From: Bactericera cockerelli
Lineage: Eukaryota > Arthropoda > Insecta > Hemiptera > Triozidae
Assembly (NCBI GenBank): GCA_024516035.1
Contig: CM044965.1
Coordinates: 27,666,425-27,730,424 of the forward strand
Reading direction: 5' to 3'
Length of the DNA stretch: 64,000 nt
A program made the translations under genes and the position numbers. The notes below the pieces were generated by a model. The model saw only the letters and a program-made list of their open reading frames with translations. It had not been told where the DNA came from and did no database searches. This document shows positions 23,101-32,453 of this stretch, piece by piece. Within the stretch, counting starts at the first letter, position 1; each line of letters opens with the position of its first letter.

Positions 23101-25823
23101 AGAACCTCTTAGTCGACGACGGCAATCAAGTTGAACCAACTCAAGAAGCTTGGTGCAATCCACACTGCCTTCAATCAATTTGTTGAAAAAGTTCAGATGA
23201 GCGGTAACCCGACGATCTCGAAGAGAGGGTAATTTTTAGTATGTTTACTATCTCACCTGATTCTATCCCTCCTGATTCCTGAACATTGGCTGCGTCTCCT
23301 CTCACGCACTCTTCAATTTATTCCTTAAATAGCCTATACATGTAAATGAATATCAGTTCTTCATAACATATTTCTCCATCAGGGCAGAATTAAAAGTAAT
23401 CAACGCAGTTACGACAGCGTCGATAGCGCGTTGAATGCACCGGTTCTCGTAAGATTACCGAAGTTAAGGAACGTTCAGTGAGGTGAAGACTTCGTGATGC
23501 TGGCATTTCAGTCCAACCTGGGTGAGTTTAATGTGGGTAGCAGGTTTAAGAGTTTCCTGCGAATGGGGAGTAACAACCCAGTCGCCGTCGTGATATGACC
23601 ATGACCAATGACCATGCAGATGAAAGCGATATAAACCAAAAAAAAATCAACTCTACTTACTGTCCCGGTATCATTATTATTACTTACGTACAGTTGCTCT
23701 ATGCGTCATCTTTTGATATTCCTCTTTATTGGTTACTGCCCGCTGGATTTTATTAATCGAAAATTTGCTATTAATTATACGCGGATTTGTGTCGTCCAGA
23801 CAAATATCATAAACGTTTGTCCAGACTGCGGACGTGGAAATCGGGTGCCAGAAACCAACTTTGTAGAGGTATAGGTTGTCGTCATAGCATCTTATACCGC
23901 TTTTTCTCATTATTGTTTTGGGGACGATCGTGCACGAGTACTGCGATTCGTCTATTGTAAGATTTAAATACTTCATCTCTCCATTGATGCATCGAAGAAT
24001 GGCAAGTTTCAGTTTGGATCCATCATTAGCTGTAAAAATTGATTCATTGAAGATATTATATTTTCTAAAACATAGCAATGTTCGAAAAAATCGCTGACTT
24101 TAATATAAAAAAAAAAATCGGTCGAAAATTGGTATAAATTTCAAGGTACATATGTACAAGGTACACATAGTTTCATATTATTATTATTATTATTATTATA
24201 CAACGCTTTATTAGGTATAAATGGACATTATGTACATACAAATAATTAATTTAACAATGAAAAAAATGGAAACAATATATACAATGAAAACGAAAAAGAA
24301 TAGAAAATATATAAAAACATAAGTCCTAACTAAAGGGCGGGGTTATTGCCTATGGCAATCTCTTCCACCCAACCCTATGAATTTTGAACTGATTTTTTTT
24401 AAGTTAAGGCGTTTTTCGAAAGATGCTACCTCAGAGAATATTTTTCAAGTAAAAATTTCAACCTTGGATAAAAATTCCAAGGTCACCTTTATATTATAAC
24501 AAATTTAATAATAGGGAGTTTGCATTGAACGTGTCCTTCTCAACCCTAGCAGTGTCCAAGCCACCTTGTTCGAGAAATAAGAAATGGCGAAACCATTAAT
24601 AATAATGTTATTAGCTATTTTCCTATGATCGAAGAAATTCTTGGTTCAAACTTTGCCCCATGACTAATATCTCACTCTCTAGGCTGTGTTGAGATAACTC
24701 CCAATATCTCAATACAAAGGAAAACAATCATGCAGTATCTGATAAAGCAATCATTTTGTGAAGGAAGAGAAAGTTCCTATAATATAAGAAAAGTAATGGA
24801 ATCATCCAAATTGTAAAGAATAATGATATAATAGAAAATGGTTTCTTACTTTTCAACTCTGTTAAATAATTCTCCTCTTCATTTTGTCTTTTCCCCGAAC
24901 AGATAATCATCAACTCTTCTCCTGTCTTCAGCGTGATTATCGTTCCTGACGTAGGGTAAACAATCGTCTTGTGTAGAGGATCCACAAGCCATCCATGAGA
25001 CCACGCGATTCTGCTGATGTCTATGTTACAGGCTGATAGGAAAAAAATCAAACAAGAATGAAATAAAATGTGCAGAAAAATGGATTTTTGGATTTTTCCA
25101 AACCATGTGTTCTACATTATTTCTAAAAGAACTGTCTTCTTCAGTTTCTTTTTGATGGATATGATTTTTTTTCTCTATACTATCAGTTATTTATTTATCT
25201 ATATCTATAAAAGAAAGCTGTCTGTATGTGTGTATGTGTGTATGTGTGTATGTGTGTATGTATGTATGTATGTTCTTTATACAAATCCACACCGTTTGAC
25301 CGAGAAACCTGAAATTTTGCACATAGGTCCCTTTGGATCAGGAAATTCTTCTAGGCTAGATTATATCTCCCTGAGGTTAAGCTACAATGAGTAAGGATAA
25401 AAATGGATGGGTGACGCAAAAAAAATTCACGTTTTTTGACATAAATGACATTTTTTTCTCGAAATTTGTCGCGACGACCTATCAACTCAAAGCGAGAAAG
25501 TTTTAGGCAAGGGTTCGAGCTTTCAATTGACATATCGATCGCGAATTTCTGATGAGCCGTTCTTGAGCTACGCCGGGTAAGGTAAAAAAATGGATGGGTA
25601 ACATGTAAAATATTCACGTTTTTTGACCTAAATGACATTTTTTCTCGAAATTTGAAGTGACGACCTATCAACTCAGAGCGAGAAAGTTTTAGGTAAGGGT
25701 TTAGGCTTTCATTTGACATATTGATCGCGAAATTCTGATGAGCCATTCTTGAGCTACGCCGGGGAAGACCAGAAAATAGATGGGCTACAAAAAATATTCA
25801 GGTTTTTTTTCAAACCTAAATGA

Positions 25824-25863
<40 letters not shown>

Positions 25864-25942
25864 TGTGGTGGTGTGTTTGTGGTGTGGTGTGTGTGTGTGG
25901 TGTGTGTGTGTGTGTGTGGTGTGGTGTGTGGTGTGGTGGGGG

Positions 25943-25973
<31 letters not shown>

Positions 25974-26097
25974 TGTGTGTGTGTGTGGTGTGTGTTGTGT
26001 GTGGTGTGTGTGTGTGTGGTGGTGTGTGTGTGTGTGGTTGTGTGTGTGTGTGGGTGTGTGTGTGTGTGTGTGGTGTGTTTGTGTGTGGTGGTGTGTG

Positions 26098-26131
<34 letters not shown>

Positions 26132-29100
26132 TGTGGTGTTGTGTGTGTGTTGTGTGGTGTGGGTGTTGTGTGTGGTGTGTGTGTTGTGTGTGTGGTTGTT
26201 GTGTGTTTGTGGGCTGGCGAAGCGGCGGGTGTAACCCGCTAGTTTACATATAATAAACGGGCGGACCCATGGCTAACTAATACAATATTTGGCCTATCTA
26301 GCTTAATGTATAATAATACTAAAGTTATTAACTAGCTTAAAAAATAATGCTCATAAGAGAATATTAAAATTAATACTATATCTCTAAACTAAAGTGAAGA
26401 GGGGGAAGGGGAATTGTCCAGATGGAAAGAAGAAGAAGAAGAAAAAGGGGGGAAGAAGAATGTTCAAGGCGAGAGTTCTAGTTTACCAAGGAAATGATTT
26501 TTCAATTGATCAACTGTTGTGGAGAATATGTCGATTTCAGAGGACAAAATGTTTGCTGTTCTCTGAATGCGGATCAAGGGCGAATTTTGCATATAATTTG
26601 AACGAGCAAAAGATGGATAGAAAGAAATAGATTTCCGTGTAGGATAAGTGGGTCTGTTAACAATGATATAATCATTCAAGCTAGGAGCGTTTAGATTACC
26701 ATGAATGATTTTATGAAGAGTAATCATATCAAAAAGAGTTCTTCGATCAGATAAAGGTAAGAGTGTAAGAGAAGATTCCAGTGCAGTGTAGGATAGATAA
26801 GGTGTACACATCTTTCTTGACATAATTCTAAGAGCTCTGTGCTGTATACGTTCCAGAGCTTGAATATGACATGCGTAGGATGGGTTCCAGATAGGAGACG
26901 CAAACTCCAGTATTCCTCGGACAAGAGAACAAAAGAGGATCTTTAGAGGCAATACATTTGGGAGATCTCTAGTCGTTCGAAACACATAACCTAGGACTTT
27001 CGAGGCTTTAGAAGTGATCATATTTATGTGGGGAACAAAACTCATTTTAGAATCAAAAATCACGCCAAGATCTCTCACAGTGGAACAACGAGTAACATTA
27101 GAATGATCAATTGTATAAGTATAAAACTTTGGATTAACTGATCTAGAAAAAGTAATCACATTACATTTAGAGGGATTCACAGTGAGTTCGTTACAAGTAA
27201 ACCAATCACAGAGTGCGGAAAGTGCATCTTGAAGAATAGCATGGTCAGCTGGAGAATTTATGCTCCGAAATAGTTTGAAGTCGTCACAGAAAAGCAAGAA
27301 TTCAACATCAAAATGTGACAAACATGTATTGACTTCATTGATAAACAAGAGAAACAGTATGGGACCTAGATGGCTTCCTTGGGGAACACCTGAAGAAGAG
27401 ACAAAACTATCTGAAACTAATAAACCAACACGCACAAGACATTGTCTTTGAGAAAGATAAGAAGAAAACCAACAATGGAGAAGTCCTGTGAACCCAAACG
27501 ATGATAATTTGTCCAAGAGTAATCTATGGTTCACCCTATCAAAAGCCTTAGATAAGTCTAAATATATAGAATCAACTTGAATCTGAGAAGAAAGATTGTT
27601 AAAGATAAATTGTGAATAGCAAAGAAGTTTGGATGTAACAGACTTCTGTGGAAGAAAGCCATGCTGATTCGAAATAATCCTACTGAAGATAAAGGGAGCA
27701 ATTTCATCAAGGACAAGAGATTCAAAAAGTTTTGGAATGGATGACAAGATTGTAATGGGGCGATAATTACTGATATCTAGCCTGGAGAGACCTTTCTTGG
27801 GTACAGGACTAATGAAAGATTTCTTCCAGACCTCTGGAAATATGCCTTGATCAACGGACTGTCTGAAGATGAAAGAGAGAGGTTTAGACAATGTATGGCA
27901 GCACATCTTAAGGAATATAGGTGGGATACCGTCGGGTCCCATACCTTTGGAAGGATCTAAAGACTGAAGTTTTCTAAATACCTTGAAGTCTGATACATCG
28001 ATAGTGTGAATAGTCTCAAAGACGTTAGCAAGATTTGTTTCAGGAGGGCAAAGAGGTGTATTGGTAAATGCCGAGGAAAAGTGACGAGAGAATAGATCTG
28101 CAGAAGATTTTGAAGAAGATGAAGAAATTCCATTGTAATGAAGGTTTTTTGGAAGGGAGCTGTCAGACCTGAGCGATTTTTCGAACTTCCAAAAGAAACG
28201 TGGATTCTCCTTAAGACTTTGCTCAACTGAAAGAAGATATGACTGGTAGCATTCATTAGAAACAGATTTACACAAAGTTCGAAGACGGGAAAATTCAAGA
28301 TAAGACTGACGATCACGACGGATTTTGTAAGAACGGTGTGCTTGTTTCTTTTGAATGATGAGTGACTTTAAGTAAGAAGAGTACAATCTTGGAAAATTGT
28401 CATTTTTTGACTTGACCAAAGGAACAAACGCACGAATTACATCAAATACCAAGTCATAAAATCGCTTGGTATTAATATCCACGCTATGACTATTGAGATA
28501 AGAGTCCCAGTTAAGACAATCAAAAATACGATTAATAGCATTATAATCACCTTTTCTGAAGTTGAAGTAAGAATAACTATCGTTAATGGTCGGGATACAG
28601 TAGGAAAGGTTACATGAGAACAAGAGAGGTGGATGGTGATTATCGACAGGAAGAAATGATTCCAATTTCTCGACGATGCACTCCGAGTGATCTTCTGAAG
28701 AGAATACAAGATCTAAAGTTCTCCCAAGGGTGTTACATACCTTATTTAGCTGAGAAAAGTTGTGAAATGCCACTTGTTCAAGGGTATGAGAGCTTTGAAC
28801 TGACACACTTGAAGTCAAAACAGACTCAGGTGAAGACCAATCTAGTTCTGACAAGTTGTAGTCTCCTAGTAAAAAGAATTTATCAGAAGGATAGATATTT
28901 CGAATTCTATCCACCTCCTCCCAGTGAGATGAATATAATGAGAGGGATGACCTAGGTGGTATGTAAACAACACCGATCACAAACTTCTCCCTGCTGGTTG
29001 CAGGCAGTGAAACACGAATAAAAACATGTTCCACATTTTCAGACTGTAGTGAGATTTGATGAACCGGGAACGAGTTGTCCAGTGCTAAAAGCACACCACC

Positions 29101-31656
29101 GCCATCAGTCTTCTCACTTGTACTACTAGAGCGATCTGAACGAAAAACAGAGTAGTTTGAAAAACCTAGTTCTGATGTAAGAACAGACTCATTCAAATTG
29201 GTCTCAGTGAATGCAAAGCACTGATGTTTATTTAGAGGAATATTTCAGAATCAGTTACGGTCATACTTAGTTTAAATTCAGGGTATGTACTTGAAGTATC
29301 TAAACTCAAATCTCCCATCTTGAAAGACCTAAAAGTAGGTATCAAAATTGTATATAATATATTTTAGGTCTCTTTTGTGGAAGATATGACTTTTGATATT
29401 TATTCACGTAACCTGAATTTAAACTTCGACCGTAACTGGTAGTAGGTAATTCAACTAAATTCAATTCAAATTTTATTTTATTGCATCGCTTTATTATTTA
29501 TACTGTATAATAAGGACTACTAAACTCTTATTATTCCAGCAGTAAGTCCAAGACGTATTATTATGTGGTTCAAATCTCACATGTGAGATAACTTGTCTTT
29601 TTCCGGCTGGGTTTCGAACCTCTGGGATCTCTGGATTCACAGATTGCGCCTTTACCACTGAGCTACCGGGACAAGATAGTCTACTACTCAACTATACAGG
29701 TACTTACCTCGACCAGAGGAAGGCGGAGCTGATCTTGAGGTTGATGTTATTGTTGTAGGCAGTTGAGTTGCTTCTCTGTAGGTCCGTCCTGTCGGCTGTG
29801 GATGTGGTACTGTACTAACTTTTCTGTTGTTATTTCCAGCATAACCTGTTTCCCAAAGTAAATTCGATTTACATCACAAAAATTGGTGGTAAAAGCAACT
29901 GAGCACTGGAGGGTTAGGATGCCACCCAATTAATGGCTTTGTTCAAAATTATTCTTGACCGCGCTAAATTTTCATCAAACAAATGCTTGATTAAACGTTT
30001 AAAAAAATATAAAAGAGCAAAATATTTGTATTATTGTCACTATTTTTATGTAGCATCGTCATTTAGTGGTATGAGTATTTCATTTTTAGTGGTTAGATTA
30101 TACATTTATTTTGTTTCCTCAGTAAAATCTCGGACCACCAAAGATGGCATTCTTCCCCAAGTATCTTACACATGTAAAATAGATATAAAAATAGATTTTT
30201 TTAAGTTCGGAGTATCTTTATGTGTAATTTTCATTTACAATTTGAATTCTGATTACATTAATTTGTATCTCATCCTTGACTTTCTTCCATGTTCAGCTTC
30301 ATCTTCGATTCATCTATTTCATCATTCCTCTTTGTCAACTCATTCATTTGATCTTTCAGAAGAAAGAGAAATCGTAAGTCGTAGTCAATTTTTGTGAGAT
30401 ATTTTTTCTATCTAGCAAACGATAAATTTTATGTGGTTTAAAGAATTCTTTAGTAACCCAAATTTAATAAGAATTACCTCGTCCAGAAGATGTTGGTCCA
30501 GCGTACGTGGCAACCTGAGGATTAGGTCTACGGTTGCCACGTTGAGGGAAATTGGCACTCTGAGAGGTTGGCACTTGGTTATTTCCACCTTGAGGGTTAT
30601 TGCCCACCTGAGCTGATGGGCCACGGTAGTTGGCACCCTGATATCTCGAGCCACGATAGCTGCCACCTTGAGACGGTGGACCATTGTAGTTTCCTTGCTG
30701 AGTGTTTGAACGTCCCCAGTTCTTGGAAAAAGACCTCCTGCCCGCATGTGATTCTGAAAGTTTACAGAAGCCAATTACAGTGAGCTCACGATTAACCCAG
30801 TAGTAAAAACCGCGCCTCCTATACGGAAAGTCCCGGGTTCAAAGGTTAAGCCCCAGACCCAACAAAATTGTTTTTAAAATTGGTTACATTTGTTTGTAAA
30901 GGTCACCTTCCGGTGCTCTCTTGTTTAGTTATTGACTCAGAACCTAAACAGAAGGTATTATGTCTCTTCTCGCCTTCAGAGGGGAGGCATCATATGCGAT
31001 GGGTAAGCTACAACACAGACCTAAAGTAGCTGTTGATCTTTCAAGGCTACGAAAGTTAAACGCTCTGAAACACTCATTGCTTTGACTTCATAATCAATTT
31101 GTAGGTAGGTACTGCTGAAATAAAGCATATTTATTGAAAGAAAGGCTAAGTGTCATGAGCTCCTTCCATATAATATCATTTAAGTCAACAACGGACAATA
31201 CCTCTATGAAGTACTAGCGGGCTGTCGCCCGCTTTGCGGGCCGAGGCATGGCCGTAAAAGCAAAAAAATCCTTTTTCGTCAATGGCAGGTGTTGTAGTGG
31301 GAGTTTCGAAAAATCCCGTCTTATTGCACATCTAGACTATAAGACAAAGCTACCTACCAAATTTCAGCTTCCTAGGACTTACGGTTTGGGCTGTAGAGCG
31401 ATGATCAGTCAGTGGTCAGTGGTCAGTGACTACTTTGACATTTATATATAGAGATGAATGTATTCAGAACTCCTTAACTGTCATAGAAAATCAAAACATA
31501 ATTAAATAACCTAAAAATAGATTGATAGAAAGTGAGAATAAGCATATCAAATTAATCAAGCATAGCAAAATTGAATATATGTATGTACTTACGTGATAAC
31601 AGGTAAAAGATGACTCCCAGACAAGTCATCACGGAAACAACATTGAACTTAGGCAT
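11122..31656 (-). CDS. dsRNase: Secreted dsRNase (DNA/RNA non-specific endonuclease family)
   Basis: Seven exons, 5' to 3' on the minus strand: 31656-31593, 30753-30478, 29845-29708, 25032-24850, 24029-23688, 22694-22371, 11498-11122. They total 1704 nt, 567 residues plus TGA. Every junction is GT/AG and phase 1. Residues 1-21 (from MPKFNVV) form a hydrophobic signal peptide. Residues 22-159 are a Gly/Gln/Asn/Arg/Pro-rich spacer with RG pairs. The nuclease module starts near ACNIDIS (about 160). The active-site block in exon 6 reads FNQGHLAPKSDF with catalytic His387, then NTAPQW and likely metal/active-site Asn417-420 and Glu425. The family hydrolyses double-stranded nucleic acid with a divalent metal; insect members act in gut and haemolymph. 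Oddities: Gln385 replaces the usual Arg of the RGH motif, and the protein exceeds the 380-450 residues I expect. Introns are packed with transposons. Confidence 0.9.
11760..15172 (+). pseudogene. Degenerate CR1/Jockey-like LINE (ORF2), inside dsRNase intron
   Basis: Endonuclease and RT readable in pieces: 11876-12370 (ends GESW), 12370-13694 (GDFNVNI, then a fingers region), 13695-14636 (SGVPQGSVLGPLLF, catalytic YADDIQIY) and about 14650-15073 (C-terminal domain). Breaks: a tandem duplication of ATCATGG at 12352-12365 shifts frame; in-frame stops at 13692, about 13820 and 14634; a further shift near 14650. It is antisense to the dsRNase gene. Its 3' UTR resumes at 21526 after a 6.3-kb insertion. 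It is dead as a retrotransposon. Confidence 0.85.
15361..15645 (-). pseudogene. FLYWCH/MULE-associated protein fragment
   Basis: The fragment reads roughly RDCAKRKASEDAYELPSKVI, then a run ending KARRKVLPRLPRDRE. This pattern (short Arg-rich helix, ELPSKVI, then RxxRxKxLPxLP) recalls the segment after the FLYWCH zinc finger in insect MULE-transposase-type proteins. No zinc-finger or DDE core was found. It ends in a Lys/Asn-rich low-complexity tail. Attribution is from memory of the family and is moderate. Confidence 0.5.
16490..16646 (+). mobile_element. SINE with family-a tail
   Basis: An A-box-like GGCTCTGTGGTTAAGGCGAC head is followed by a body ending in ATGGGACATGATAGTCC, the same tail as the SINE at 33487. 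It runs into a T-run at about 16650. Confidence 0.5.
17155..17240 (+). mobile_element. tRNA-like SINE head, family e, copy 1
   Basis: AATCGTGGCTGAGTGAGTAG resembles a tRNA D-arm/A-box and CTGCATTCGATACCC a B-box. The copy at 34296 is similar and better preserved. Confidence 0.5.
17926..18010. mobile_element. MITE, partial copy
   Basis: The right end TGTCTATTAATTTCACCCT and the internal CTAGATTTGCG match the MITEs at 2599 and 37329. The left end is eroded. Confidence 0.5.
18265..18442 (-). mobile_element. 5S rRNA-derived SINE, copy 1
   Basis: On the minus strand: TTGAATACACCGGTTCTC, a shortened ACCACCAAAGTTAGGCAA, then CAACCCAGGCTGGGTGAG and AATGTGGGTAACAAG, then TTTCCTGCGAGTGGAGGG. The head follows the order of animal 5S rRNA, including the internal polymerase III promoter region. 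The body matches the copies at 21976 and 23413. Confidence 0.75.
18443..18850 (-). pseudogene. RTE-like LINE ORF2 C-terminal fragment
   Basis: The fragment shows YGAETWTMRK, MWVWRRLEGIKW, RRVGEKREILRT and EGRRSRGRRRF, the conserved C-terminal signature of RTE/BovB-type LINE reverse transcriptases. On the minus strand it is followed within about 30-45 bases by the 5S-derived SINE. It lacks the RT core. Confidence 0.75.
18920..20451. mobile_element. hAT-like non-autonomous DNA element (1532 bp)
   Basis: It is flanked by a perfect 8-bp duplication CTGACAAC (18912-18919 and 20452-20459). Ends are CAGGCGCGGCCGGTG and the inverse CAGGGACGGCCGGTG, 13 of 15 identical, and CAG(G) ends with 8-bp duplications are typical of hAT. 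Both subterminal regions carry GGGGGTGCTG. There is no transposase. A tRNA-like SINE sits at about 19009-19140. Another end of the same family is at 61007. Confidence 0.85.
20819..21340. repeat. Clustered TCATGAACGTTACC motifs
   Basis: The 14-base word occurs in exact or near form at about 20819, three times in 21157-21206, and inverted at about 21327 and 16209. It is confined to the inside of the 16024/21356 inverted repeats, as expected for transposase-binding subterminal repeats. Confidence 0.6.
21518..21640 (+). other. 3' end of the interrupted LINE
   Basis: After the GGGCCTTG duplication the sequence continues as a LINE-like 3' UTR ending in AAAGCCATAAAAAAATAAAT and A-rich repeats. Joined to 15172 it completes the LINE of 11760-15172. 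Confidence 0.6.
21976..22195 (+). mobile_element. 5S rRNA-derived SINE, copy 2 (near full length)
   Basis: The head reads GTGCGTTGAATGCAACGG, then GGATCACCGAAGTTAAGC, closely following the 5S rRNA order up to box A. GGTGAAGACTTCGTGATGC stands in for box C. The body has CCCACCCAGGCTGGGTGAG, CAATGTGGGTAGCAG and TTTCCTGCGAATGGAGGG, and it ends in an A-rich tail. It lies in a dsRNase intron, antisense to that gene. Confidence 0.85.
22733..22850. repeat. TACAGGGT-type dispersed repeat, fragment
   Basis: It starts TACAGGGTCCACC and continues GAGCCACTCGAAATAT, matching the copy starting at 44657. It is related to the arms of the 34713-35620 inverted repeat, which also start with TACAGGGTG. Confidence 0.5.
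23005..23230 (-). pseudogene. LINE reverse transcriptase C-terminal fragment
   Basis: Readable as RRVTAHLNFFNKLIEGSVDC, then LLELVQLDCRRRLRG and FYVRQWATNYTFFSPLNR, typical of the C-terminal tail of Jockey/CR1-like LINE ORF2. It ends in a stop at about 23001. Only this tail is present, in a dsRNase intron. Confidence 0.6.
23413..23648 (+). mobile_element. 5S rRNA-derived SINE, copy 3 (near full length)
   Basis: The head includes GCGTTGAATGCACCGGTTCT and TACCGAAGTTAAGGAACG. GGTGAAGACTTCGTGATGC, CCAACCTGGGTGAG and AATGTGGGTAGCAGG follow, then TTTCCTGCGAATGGGGAG and an A-rich end. The first bases are closer to 5S rRNA than copy 2. Confidence 0.85.
24180..24420 (-). mobile_element. LINE 3' UTR remnant with (TTA)n end
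   Basis: On the minus strand it carries GGAAGAGATTGCC and GGCAATAACC..., then an A/T-rich body ending in (AAT)n. The same 3' UTR is at 49680-49775, where it ends CAATAAAGAGTTATTATT. No ORF remains. Confidence 0.5.
25204..26242 (+). mobile_element. Helitron-like element, copy 2, expanded by a TG array
   Basis: It starts TCTATAAAAGAAAGCTG and ends with hairpin GCGGGTGTAACCCGC plus CTAG before a host T. The interior repeats a module (AACTCA(A/G)AGCGAGAAAG, TCTGATGAGC..., TGAGCTACGCCGGG) at least twice. The middle is swollen by a degenerate TG array. It lies in a dsRNase intron. Confidence 0.75.
25830..26215. repeat. (TG)n microsatellite with TGG interruptions
   Basis: About 385 bases of TG repeats broken by GTGG and TTG units. 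Long apparent reading frames of Cys/Val here are an artefact of the repeat. Confidence 0.98.
26243..29235 (-). CDS. 5'-truncated Jockey-superfamily LINE, ORF2 open for 910 codons
   Basis: The frame 29196-26464 is unbroken, and homology extends upstream to about 29215 (FAFTETNL). It has the endonuclease (GDYNLSELDW, VDNHHPPLLF) and an RT with NYRPITILSSIPKLFESL, DLSKAFDRVNH and SGVPQGSHLGPILF. The catalytic box reads FCDDFKLF, with Cys where Ala (FADD/YADD) is usual. A C-terminal domain (ALERIQHRALRIM) follows. The 3' UTR runs to about 26243 against the Helitron end. ORF1 and the first endonuclease residues are missing, as in usual 5' truncation. It lies in sense with the dsRNase gene, in its third intron. 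Confidence 0.88.
29236..29499. other. dsRNase intron, nothing recognised
   Basis: AT-rich, with the word CAGTTACGGTC near 29253 inverted near 29430 (GACCGTAACTG). This may be the edge of a small inverted-repeat element, but I could not define it. Confidence 0.35.
29500..29673 (-). mobile_element. SINE family a, full length
   Basis: On the minus strand: tRNA-like head TGTCCCGGTAGCTCAGTGGT, B-box GAGGTTCGAAACCCAG, then a body with TACGTCTTGGACTTACTGC and a tail. It matches 33487-33690 throughout. Confidence 0.8.
29933..30477. other. dsRNase intron 2, nothing recognised
   Basis: AT-rich intron DNA between dsRNase exons 2 and 3. An open stretch on the plus strand (29933-30397) has no recognisable domain and composition typical of noncoding DNA. 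Confidence 0.5.
30785..31085 (+). mobile_element. SINE family c, full-length copy
   Basis: A weak tRNA-like head (B-box TCCCGGGTTCAAAGGTT) is followed by TTGTTTGTAAAGGTCACCTT and ATTATGTCTCTTCTCGCC, then GCGATGGGTAAGCTACAACA. The same body occurs inverted at 41231-41458 and again at 41960-42125. Confidence 0.65.
31214..31454 (-). mobile_element. Helitron-like element, copy 3 (241 bp)
   Basis: On the minus strand it starts TCTCTATATATAAATG after a host A and ends GCGGGCGACAGCCCGC plus CTAG before T. About 150 bases of the body are nearly identical to copy 1. Confidence 0.8.
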
Positions 31657-31799
31657 GATTTTGAATTAGAATATTTCTCAAAATATGAAACCAGTGAGAA
31701 ATAAAATTATTCTAAAAATGATCCTAAGAAAGATTGAGTCTAAAGATTCTGCATGTCTTTGTACTTCAGCCAGTTGTTGTACCTGTAATGAAGTGGGCA

Positions 31800-32330
31800 C
31801 CGAGAAATTTCTAACATTAGAAGTCGTTGTACCGAGAAATTTCTAACATTAGAAGTCGGAAGTATTATGTTCATTTTTGTAAAAAAAATAATAATATTTT
31901 TTTGCTCCGATTTCAATTTAATTTCATATTTCTGGACGTTTCATAACCTCCTGAGCAACTTTGGTTTTGTGTCCGTCTGTCGGTCTGATGAAGAAAAAAT
32001 ATTCCTTGTAACGCGCAAATCTCGGAGACTACTCAACGGATGTTGATGAAATTTTGCACACATATAGGAGACGTTCTGAAGATGGTCCCATTATAAATCT
32101 ATCAACTTCGCACTAGCGAGACTGGGTGAAAGAGACCATGCGCCTGACCGACCACGCCTGTGAATAAATAAGGTCTTAAACTTACCGATACAGATTTTTT
32201 AGTAAAATCTAAAATGTATTCTACCATTTAAAACAAATTTTAAGAAAATCGGTTGAACGGTTTTGGAGATACAAGTGATTTAGTAGAAAATCGCAAAATT
32301 GCCACGTGAAACAAGGTTACATACTTACAT
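31800..32330 (-). repeat. Dispersed repeat related to the interior of 42173-43139
   Basis: On the minus strand it contains TTTCATCAACATCC, AGATTTGCGCGTTACAAGG, GACACAAAACCAAAG and GAAACGTCCAGAAATATGAA, the order seen on the plus strand at about 42860-43110. The start carries a 34-base direct duplication around ACCGAGAAATTTCTAACATT. Terminal repeats are not visible here. Confidence 0.6.
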
Positions 32331-32396
32331 AGTGAATGTGGTATTGAAAAGAACATTAGAGAGTATCATGTTAAAGATCGATAATGAAAACTAGAA

Positions 32397-32453
32397 AGAA
32401 GATATTGATGAAGACGTAGTTGAGGAGCTGCTAGAACAGGTAGATCTCTGATG
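32397..32453 (+). pseudogene. Short LINE C-terminal fragment
   Basis: The codons read EDIDEDVVEELLEQVDL then a stop, matching EDIDEEIVEELLASADL at about 49085 on the other strand. Only the last residues are present. Confidence 0.45.

Noticed and set aside
21976..23648. Functional 5S rRNA genes
   Set aside because: The second half of 5S is replaced by a non-5S body, the sequence diverges within the promoter region, and copies end in A-rich tails.
24180..24200. (ATT)n as a replication or matrix-attachment signal
   Set aside because: It is the tail of a LINE 3' UTR and needs no further explanation.
25780..26253. Long Cys/Val-rich open frames in three phases
   Set aside because: They are the translation of the (TG)n array and carry no gene signal.
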